Origin: Prolixibacteraceae bacterium | GTDB lineage: Bacteria > Bacteroidota > Bacteroidia > Bacteroidales > Prolixibacteraceae | Assembly: GCA_016930735.1 (NCBI GenBank) | Contig: JAFGGF010000094.1 | Coordinates: 1-5,647, forward strand | Length of the DNA: 5,647 bases | Direction: 5' to 3' | Shown: in pieces, positions 1 through 4,280 of the stretch | Layout of the letters: every line of letters starts with the position of its first letter | Position numbering within the stretch: the first letter of the stretch is position 1 | The notes under the pieces: model-generated | The model's database searches: none | What the model saw: only the letters and a program-made list of their open reading frames with translations | What the model was told of the DNA's origin: nothing | Program-made: the position numbers and the translations under genes

Positions 1-116
1 AGCTTGACGCCGGAATTTTTTGCAACGGTAAGTACATTCTTTTGGGTCCCGCAGGAGGTTAAAAACACAACGATTATCCCAGCAAAAAACAAGGATTTAA
101 AGATTGATTTTTTCAT
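1..116 (-). CDS. Putative lipoprotein, N-terminal part only
   Basis: Reading leftwards from an ATG at 116-114, the frame stays open to the window edge, giving 38 codons of an incomplete gene. The N-terminus is a typical lipoprotein signal peptide. It has basic residues (K2, K3, K7), a hydrophobic core of about residues 8-19, and a lipobox LTSC with the acceptor cysteine at residue 22, followed by GTQKN. By family knowledge such a protein is processed by signal peptidase II, acylated and anchored in the inner or outer membrane. The mature part seen (16 residues) is too short to assign a family. The start lies 37 bp after the zinc-ribbon stop codon, with no terminator visible between them, so the two genes could be co-transcribed. 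There is no Shine-Dalgarno sequence, as is common in Bacteroidota. The signal peptide is seen in the sequence; membrane location is inferred; function is unknown. Confidence 0.75.
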   Translation of the reverse strand, partial: MKKSIFKSLFFAGIIVVFLTSCGTQKNVLTVAKNSGVK

Positions 117-153
117 AACGGTAGGTATTAAGTTTAAAACGAAATAAAAGATA

Positions 154-366
154 CTAATTTGTCAGGAAATCAAGGACATTGCTTGCACCACTAGATGGGC
201 CACCCTTGTAAAATTCAGTGTATCCGCATTGTGTACACGACACTGCAGTAAACCTCCTGTTCTGGATGTTAAAATATTTGGTAAATCCGGCACCTGTAGT
301 CCTAATCTGGTCAATATCCGCTTTCCGGTTCCCGCATTTGGGGCAATGGTAATTTCTCTGGTTCAT
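154..366 (-). CDS. Small zinc-ribbon protein, DUF2082/YpzJ-like
   Basis: This 70-residue protein has two cysteine pairs, CPKC at about residues 8-11 and CTQC at about 44-47, which can bind one structural zinc as a zinc ribbon. Between them lies IRTTGAGFTKYFNIQN, and after the second pair GYTEFYKG and a C-terminal NVLDFL. This arrangement (TTGxG, F..QN+.F, CGYTE.YK, final DFL) is what I recognise from the DUF2082 family (COG3478, B. subtilis YpzJ-like), predicted but not shown to bind nucleic acid. The whole protein is one domain of the usual family length. I chose the ATG at 366-364; a TTG nine codons upstream would add a non-conserved extension. The gene lies 92 bp after the ribbon-helix-helix gene, on the same strand, so it may be a read-through member of that operon or have its own promoter. 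No strong promoter was seen in the gap. The family call is confident; the role is unknown. Confidence 0.9.
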   Translation of the reverse strand: MNQRNYHCPKCGNRKADIDQIRTTGAGFTKYFNIQNRRFTAVSCTQCGYTEFYKGGPSSGASNVLDFLTN

Positions 367-458
367 GGCTTTTAATTTTATGGTTAAAAACAAGTAGTTG
401 TAAAAATGCTTTTCTGTTTTACCAGATTGGTATTTATTCGTGTCAGAAAATTACAAAT

Positions 459-626
459 TCAATTTTCACCTCCCTGATTTTTAATCCTTTTTGCTTGTTT
501 CAGGGCATTATATATTATCCATTCCAGTTGCCCGTTTATACTCCTGAAATCATCGCTGGCCCACTTTTCTATTGCTTCCATCATTTCCGGGTTTATCCTT
601 AATACAAATGTTTTCTTTTTTGTCAT
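459..626 (-). CDS. Arc-type ribbon-helix-helix protein, 55 aa
   Basis: The minus strand encodes a 55-residue protein that starts MTKKKTFVLRINPEMMEAIE and ends NQGGEN. The layout fits a ribbon-helix-helix (Arc/MetJ) DNA-binding domain. The predicted beta strand KTFVLRI (about 5-11) would lie in the DNA major groove of a dimer, followed by helix A (PEMMEAIEKWA, 13-23) and helix B (SINGQLEWIIYNALKQA, 29-45), with the turn DDFRS between them. The pattern of a WA..DFRS.NGQ.E core is typical of small Arc-family proteins. The start is well supported: AGGAG lies seven bases upstream, inside the end of the preceding gene, and the ATG begins one base after that gene's stop, so translation is probably coupled. 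Proteins of this type are usually autoregulators or antitoxins. No toxin-like partner is adjacent, so a regulator of this operon is the simpler reading, but that is inference. Confidence 0.87.
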   Translation of the reverse strand: MTKKKTFVLRINPEMMEAIEKWASDDFRSINGQLEWIIYNALKQAKRIKNQGGEN

Positions 627-627
627 T

Positions 628-1164
628 TCAACTCCTGTTATTTTTTAACATTTTTACGATTGCCTGTTCCAACCCTTCAGGATTTAATGTTTCCAATATC
701 AATTTCTGCCCGCCTTTATATTCTATAATCAACTCATTGAATTTATTTCCCTGAAAATGAATATTACCTGGATTCTGAATAAGTTTTTTATTTTTATATA
801 TCAGGCGATTTTCAGAAAGCCAACTTACAGATTGAATGATATCTTTTGATACAATATAATTCCTTTTTACAAGTGGAGGCATTTTAAAACTTCTATATAC
901 AGCCAAACAGGTAACAATTACATCATTTTGCATAAAAAATCCACCCCACGTTAACAGAACTGCAGGAATTAATAAAAGCAGAAAAACAAAAGCAATTATG
1001 TAATTAAGGAAAGAATTGCCAATAGCTTCATCTGTTTTTATTAACTGCGATATTATAAAAATCAAAATAGCAATAACAGCCTCTCCAAAAAACAGAATCA
1101 AAAACCGTAACCCTTTATTTTTATAATATGTAACTTCCTTAAAAAGAATTATTTCAGAATTCAT
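628..1164 (-). CDS. Two-helix membrane protein with PH-like tail, paralog 3
   Basis: This 178-residue protein has a short cytosolic N-terminus (ILFKEVTYYK), two predicted transmembrane helices at about 20-42 and 52-74, and a roughly 100-residue soluble tail rich in alternating hydrophobic residues. The tail ends in GNKFNELIIEYKGGQKLIL followed by ETLNPEGLEQAIVKML. That end aligns in position and pattern with the two upstream genes (GN..L.L....K.LLGTQ..QA...AM). It also matches the usual close of bacterial PH-like domains, where two strands are followed by a helix starting near a 'T..P..L..A' motif. It lacks the Gly/Arg-rich loop and the intact VSGN and GTQ motifs of the other two paralogs, so it is the most diverged copy. 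Its ATG overlaps the preceding stop by four bases (ATGA), and the next gene starts one base after its own stop. Membrane location is predicted; function is unknown. Confidence 0.83.
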   Translation of the reverse strand: MNSEIILFKEVTYYKNKGLRFLILFFGEAVIAILIFIISQLIKTDEAIGNSFLNYIIAFVFLLLLIPAVLLTWGGFFMQNDVIVTCLAVYRSFKMPPLVKRNYIVSKDIIQSVSWLSENRLIYKNKKLIQNPGNIHFQGNKFNELIIEYKGGQKLILETLNPEGLEQAIVKMLKNNRS

Positions 1165-1700
1165 CTAATTATTTTTTCCTTATTTAATAAATCCTCCATT
1201 GCCCTGATGATTGCCTGTTTTTTCTGTGTCCCCAGAATTACTTTTTCATCATTTGTCAGTACAAGCAATAATCCATAATTTCCACTGACAGTATAATATC
1301 CTTTTCTCCTTCCAAATGCTCTTCTTAAACTCCAGCCATTATATCCTTTTAATTCTTTACTACTTATCATCTGAAAATGCCTTATATTCTCTTTTTCAAT
1401 GATCCTGAATTTTTTCATAAAAGGATACATTCTGAATATTACACTTTGATCAGTTATGGTTGTATCCATTTTTAATAAATAGCCGGAATCCAATATATAC
1501 AGCACAAAAACTAGCAGAATTTCGAAAATTCTAAAAATGATAATTCCTTGTTTTTCAGGAAATACCGGCTCAATATCTGATATCAATTGTAACAGTTGGA
1601 TAATATATACAAGAAATACAAATATTGAAAAAAGAATTACCACAGACATAAACTGTGTATTTCTTAAATATTGTTTTTCTTTAAAATATACTGATGCCAT
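1161..1700 (-). CDS. Two-helix membrane protein with PH-like tail, paralog 2
   Basis: This 179-residue protein begins MASVYFKEKQYLRNTQF, then has two predicted membrane helices (about 16-38 and 52-74) and a cytosolic tail. Near the end of the tail are NGWSLRRAFGRRKGYYTVSG (about 121-140), a hydrophobic strand GLLLVL, and then KVILGTQKKQAIIRAM (about 153-168). The VSGN and GTQ motifs fall at the same residue numbers (138-141 and 157-159) as in the preceding gene, so the two are clear tandem paralogs. The tail reads as a PH-like beta fold closed by a C-terminal helix. The loop carrying RR.FGRRK is strongly basic and could contact a lipid headgroup or a partner protein, but this is inference. 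The gene starts two bases after the previous stop, and its own stop overlaps the next start. I know no experimental function for this type of protein. Confidence 0.86.
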   Translation of the reverse strand: MASVYFKEKQYLRNTQFMSVVILFSIFVFLVYIIQLLQLISDIEPVFPEKQGIIIFRIFEILLVFVLYILDSGYLLKMDTTITDQSVIFRMYPFMKKFRIIEKENIRHFQMISSKELKGYNGWSLRRAFGRRKGYYTVSGNYGLLLVLTNDEKVILGTQKKQAIIRAMEDLLNKEKIIR

Positions 1701-1702
1701 CT

Positions 1703-2236
1703 TTACTGATTCAACTTTTCCATCATTTTATCCATAGCATACATTAGTGCCTGTTTTCGTTGTGTACCCAACAATAATTTTTTCCCGTTCTTAAAGTACA
1801 ACTGCAATCCTGAATTTCCTGATACAATATAAGCCTGTCCGTACCGGCGGTTGCGTTTAATTCCATGCCCTCCGAAATGACGTATGGCTCTGTAATTTTT
1901 AATTTCATACCGATCAATTTCTTCGGGGCTGATTTTTTTCAATTTATTATAAATTGGAGGATAGCTAAAAAACAATCCTTCGTTAGTTATCTTTATTATT
2001 AAACGGATTTTTGCTGCGAGTATAATAACAAAAACCATTATTAAAGTTGAAAAAACCCCTAAAACAATCAAACCAGCTGTACTTATAGGATTATCCCCAT
2101 AAGGTTTTCCTAGAACTTCCTGAACATAAATCCCATAAGAAAAAGGGCCCAGCACTGCCATTAATGTAGCAAACAAGATCAGCCACAGCCACCACTGTGT
2201 GTGGCGTTGTTCCTCGCTGAATAATACTTTTTCCAT
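1703..2236 (-). CDS. Two-helix membrane protein with PH-like tail (DUF6141-like), paralog 1
   Basis: This 177-residue protein starts MEKVLFSEEQRHTQWWLWLI, with membrane helices at about 14-36 and 53-76. The linker between them contains GYGIYVQEVLGKPYGDNP-like residues (here SYGIYVQEVLGKPYGDNP). The tail carries GGHGIKRNRRYGQAYIVSGN (122-141) and KKLLLGTQRKQALMYAM (152-168). The start (F.E.Q...QWWLW), the linker (G.P.GDNP) and the VSGN...GTQ tail resemble the uncharacterised DUF6141-type membrane proteins as I remember them; a profile search was not run. The tail probably folds as a PH-like domain in the cytosol. Of the three copies this one keeps the family motifs best, so it is probably nearest the ancestral form. 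It starts two bases after the SPFH gene stops, which places it in the same operon and suggests that it works with the SPFH protein at the membrane. Confidence 0.87.
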   Translation of the reverse strand: MEKVLFSEEQRHTQWWLWLILFATLMAVLGPFSYGIYVQEVLGKPYGDNPISTAGLIVLGVFSTLIMVFVIILAAKIRLIIKITNEGLFFSYPPIYNKLKKISPEEIDRYEIKNYRAIRHFGGHGIKRNRRYGQAYIVSGNSGLQLYFKNGKKLLLGTQRKQALMYAMDKMMEKLNQ

Positions 2237-2238
2237 TT

Positions 2239-3087
2239 TTATTGATACAACGACCCGGTATTTACTACAGGTTGAGCTTCCTTATCACCACAAAGCACTA
2301 CCATAAGGTTACTTACCATAGTAGCTTTCTTTTCTTCATCCAGCTCAACAATTTGCTTTTTGCTTAACTCGTCAAGAGCCATTTCCACCATACTTACTGC
2401 ACCTTCGACAATTTTAAACCTGGCAGCAACAATGGCAGTAGCCTGCTGGCGTTTTAGCATCGCCTGTGCTATTTCCTGTGCATAAGCAATATAATTTATC
2501 CTGGCTTCTATGACATGGATACCTGCAATTTCAAGCCGTTCCCTGATTTCGTTTTCCAATTGTTCATTAACCATCTCGCCCCCGTCGCGTAAGGTAATCT
2601 TTGCATTTTCATCTTCAATATTGTCATATGGGTACATGCCTGCCAGCATCCTGAGTGCTGCTTCGCTTTGTACAACTACAAAATGTTCGTATTCATCAAC
2701 TCCGAATGCTGCTTTATATGTATCCTCAACTCTCCAGACAAGCACCAGCCCGATCATGATCGGATTACCAAGTTTGTCGTTAACCTTTATAGTTTCACTG
2801 TCGAAGTTACGGGCACGCAACGATATTCTTTTGCGGACAAAAAATGGATTAACCCAATAAAAACCATTTGTTTTTACGGTACCTTTATAAGCACCAAACA
2901 GGATCATTACACAACTGTGGTTCGGGTCAACAACTGTAAATCCAATTGCAATAAGTATAAATACAGGCACTAAAACAACAGCAGTGACTATCATTCCTCT
3001 CAGGAATCCAAATACGATAAAGGCTAAGATGATGATTTCAATTAGTAAAAACAGATAGCCTGACAAAGGTGTGAATTTTTTTTCCAT
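2239..3087 (-). CDS. SPFH/Band 7 domain membrane protein
   Basis: From an ATG at 3087-3085 the product is 282 residues. Two hydrophobic segments (about 12-29 and 32-50) form a hairpin or double-pass anchor, and an SPFH/Band 7 (prohibitin-homology) domain follows from about residue 52. Landmarks are VVDPNHSCVMILFGAYKGTV, GFYWVNPF (75-82), ISLRARNFDSE (88-98), KVNDKLGNPIMIGLVLVWRV (101-120), Y..FVVVQSEAALR (133-146), a helical region with RERLEIAGIHVIEARI (182-197), then AQAMLKRQQATAIVAAR (207-223) and C-terminal QPVVNTGSLYQ. SPFH proteins oligomerise on membranes, organise microdomains and often scaffold or restrain partner membrane proteins and proteases. The start was chosen because a longer TTG-initiated frame (from 3156) would begin inside the promoter and adds residues unlike the family. 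It is the first gene of a tightly packed operon. The family is certain; the specific partners are inferred from position. Confidence 0.95.
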   Translation of the reverse strand: MEKKFTPLSGYLFLLIEIIILAFIVFGFLRGMIVTAVVLVPVFILIAIGFTVVDPNHSCVMILFGAYKGTVKTNGFYWVNPFFVRKRISLRARNFDSETIKVNDKLGNPIMIGLVLVWRVEDTYKAAFGVDEYEHFVVVQSEAALRMLAGMYPYDNIEDENAKITLRDGGEMVNEQLENEIRERLEIAGIHVIEARINYIAYAQEIAQAMLKRQQATAIVAARFKIVEGAVSMVEMALDELSKKQIVELDEEKKATMVSNLMVVLCGDKEAQPVVNTGSLYQ

Positions 3088-3125
3088 GATTTTAAAATTT
3101 AAGTAAAATGATATTATTTTGATAT

Positions 3126-3156
3126 CAAATATACAAACAATTTTTTTACAAGTCAA
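3126..3156 (-). promoter_or_regulatory. Bacteroidota-type promoter for the SPFH operon
   Basis: On the minus strand TATATTTG (3133-3126) matches the Bacteroidota -7 consensus TAnnTTTG exactly. A TTGAC element (3156-3152) begins upstream, leaving about 20 bases between its TTG and the -7 box, which suits the primary sigma factor of this phylum. Transcription would begin near 3119, giving a leader of about 30 bases before the SPFH ATG. It lies directly downstream of the terminator of the previous unit, as expected for a new transcription unit. The match is seen in the sequence; activity is inferred. Confidence 0.65.
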
Positions 3157-3178
3157 TAGCCAATTTGATTTTTATTCT

Positions 3179-3209
3179 AAAAAAATAGCCCGAAGAATTT
3201 TCTCCGGGC
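3179..3209 (-). terminator. Intrinsic terminator of the sigma factor unit
   Basis: Positions 3188-3209 form a hairpin: GCCCGAAGAA on the plus strand pairs with TTCTCCGGGC, with one A-C mismatch and a very small loop, so the innermost A-T pairs probably open. Read on the minus strand it is followed by TATTTTTTT (3187-3179), the expected U-tract. It sits 26 bases past the stop codon of the acidic 73-residue protein and separates that unit from the SPFH promoter. Confidence 0.87.
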
Positions 3210-3235
3210 CACTTTTCTCTTAGATGATGCAGTTT

Positions 3236-3457
3236 TTAATTCAAATTCATTTCAATAAATCCCGCAGTTTCCGATTTAATTGTATCGTACGAACGGGCAA
3301 AATCCAAAATGTTTTTTATGGTACTTTGCTGAGGAGCAAAATCCTCAACATCCATTGCAATTAATAATTCTTCAGTTTCGGCATCCAGTATAATACTGTT
3401 TTCCTTTGTTTCAAAATCATTAATTATGTACGTAATTAAAGTAGAATTATTCCTCAT
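3236..3457 (-). CDS. Small acidic protein of unknown function next to the sigma factor
   Basis: This 73-residue reading frame starts at an ATG (3457-3455) and stops just before a good terminator, which supports it as a real gene. The product is clearly acidic (about three times as many Asp/Glu as Lys/Arg), has no cysteines, no signal peptide and no membrane segment, and ends EMNLN. The middle (DAETEELLIAMDVEDFAPQQ) looks like a helix followed by a turn, and NILDFARSYD looks like a second amphipathic helix. I do not recognise a domain. It lies 66 bases after the ECF sigma factor stop, with no terminator between, so it is probably co-transcribed. That position is where an anti-sigma factor often sits, but the protein has neither the zinc-binding HxxxCxxC motif nor the membrane helix of the usual anti-sigma factors. 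A sigma-binding role is only a guess. Confidence 0.66.
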   Translation of the reverse strand: MRNNSTLITYIINDFETKENSIILDAETEELLIAMDVEDFAPQQSTIKNILDFARSYDTIKSETAGFIEMNLN

Positions 3458-3523
3458 AGGCGTCTTTAAAAATTTAATTTCACATAGAACGCCGGTGAGT
3501 CAATAATATTGTGTTAAAAAGAG

Positions 3524-4117
3524 TTAAATCTTTGTCAGAGTCAAATTCTTCTTTTCCACAAGTTTCCGAAGGTTGATCAATGCATAGCGCATCCGCCCCA
3601 ATGCTGTATTTATGCTGACATCTGTCATGTCGGCAATCTCTTTAAAACTTAATCCCTGGTAATGGCGCATATAGATTACCTGTTGCTGATCTTCAGGAAG
3701 TTCTTTCACAAGGTCTTTAACTTCCAGTAAAATCTGTTCATAAACCAGCTGGTCTTCAATATTATCTTCCGAAAATTTCCTGGAATTAAAAATATCAACA
3801 TCGGTTGCATCGTTCGACACTGTACCATTCAGTTTTAATTTCCTGAAATGGTCAATAATCAGGTTATGTGAAATACGCAGTACCCAGGAAACAAATTTCC
3901 CGTTTTCAATATATTTTCCCCGTTTTAACGAACGGATCACTTTAATAAAAGTGTCCTGGAAAATATCTTCTGCAAGTTCCTGATTTTTTACAATCAGCAG
4001 GATATAAGAAAAAACCCTGTTTTTGTGGCGGTTAATTAATATTTCTATTGAATTCTGATCGCCTTCTATAAAATTCCTTACGAGCTCATTATCGCTCAGT
4101 GTTTCTAGTCTGAACAT
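3524..4117 (-). CDS. ECF-type RNA polymerase sigma factor
   Basis: This 197-residue protein has the two-domain layout of the ECF (sigma-70 group 4) family. Sigma region 2 spans about 11-95: AEDIFQDTF (49-57) matches region 2.2, which binds the beta-prime clamp, and FVSWVLRISHNLIIDHFRK (75-93) matches region 2.3-2.4, which melts and reads the -10 element. A variable linker (about 96-130) leads to region 4: LPEDQQQVIYMRHYQGLSFK (140-159) and IADMTDVSINTALGRMRYAL (161-180), a helix-turn-helix that reads the -35 element. The length is normal for the family. It is the first gene of a short unit that also carries the acidic 73-residue protein and ends at the terminator near 3200. It is divergent from uvrA. 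No standard anti-sigma gene lies beside it in this window, so its control is not evident from the sequence. Its regulon cannot be read here. Confidence 0.95.
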   Translation of the reverse strand: MFRLETLSDNELVRNFIEGDQNSIEILINRHKNRVFSYILLIVKNQELAEDIFQDTFIKVIRSLKRGKYIENGKFVSWVLRISHNLIIDHFRKLKLNGTVSNDATDVDIFNSRKFSEDNIEDQLVYEQILLEVKDLVKELPEDQQQVIYMRHYQGLSFKEIADMTDVSINTALGRMRYALINLRKLVEKKNLTLTKI

Positions 4118-4280
4118 TACTTTCTATTTAGTTGTATGTAAATAAAAAAGTAAAGTTTATACTATAGGCAATCGGTTTTAATGAATAATTAAACTATTTT
4201 ATACTTTTGTCTTCAGCAAAAATGTGCTTTTTTTTTGTAATACACAAATATTTCTTCAAAAATTGCAGATTACACAGGGG
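4118..4280. other. Divergent intergenic region between sigma factor and uvrA
   Basis: This very AT-rich 163-bp stretch must hold the start signals for both the sigma gene (minus) and uvrA (plus). On the plus strand there is a candidate -7 box at 4202-4209. On the minus strand I found no full TAnnTTTG match; TTGCCT (4169-4164) followed by T-rich sequence is the nearest thing to a promoter. A run of nine T lies at 4228-4236. I saw no riboswitch-like structure, LexA-like palindrome or small gene. Confidence 0.6.
4202..4209 (+). promoter_or_regulatory. Candidate uvrA -7 promoter element
   Basis: TACTTTTG fits the Bacteroidota -7 consensus TAnnTTTG and lies 71 bases before the uvrA ATG. The upstream -33 position holds only T-rich sequence (around 4176-4181) and no clear TTTG, so the promoter is weaker on paper than the one before the SPFH gene. 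Such a short motif can occur by chance in AT-rich DNA. Confidence 0.42.

Noticed and set aside
367..393. TTG-initiated extension of the zinc-ribbon protein
   Set aside because: It adds nine residues outside the conserved domain; the ATG at 366 places the first cysteine pair at the usual distance from the N-terminus.
420..432. Small hairpin TACCA-GAT-TGGTA after the ribbon-helix-helix gene
   Set aside because: The stem has only five pairs and no T-run follows on the minus strand, so it is not a credible terminator.
459..1164. Toxin-antitoxin system using the 55-aa protein as antitoxin
   Set aside because: The neighbours are membrane proteins related to each other, not a small toxin family, and they precede the RHH gene in a larger operon.
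572..1737. Plus-strand reading frames at 572-754 and 1537-1737
   Set aside because: Both overlap convincing minus-strand membrane-protein genes; their hydrophobic or Asn/Ile-rich content reflects the opposite strand.
2510..2973. Two plus-strand reading frames opposite the SPFH gene
   Set aside because: They are low-complexity antisense shadows of a strongly conserved coding region, with no recognisable domain or start signal.
3088..3156. N-terminal extension of the SPFH protein from a TTG codon at 3156
   Set aside because: The extra 23 residues do not resemble the family, and the region holds the -7 box and inverted repeat; ATG at 3087 gives a normal start just before the membrane segments.
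4215..4236. AGCA/TGCT hairpin followed by nine T in the uvrA leader
   Set aside because: A four-pair stem is too weak for an intrinsic terminator or attenuator, and no plus-strand gene ends upstream.
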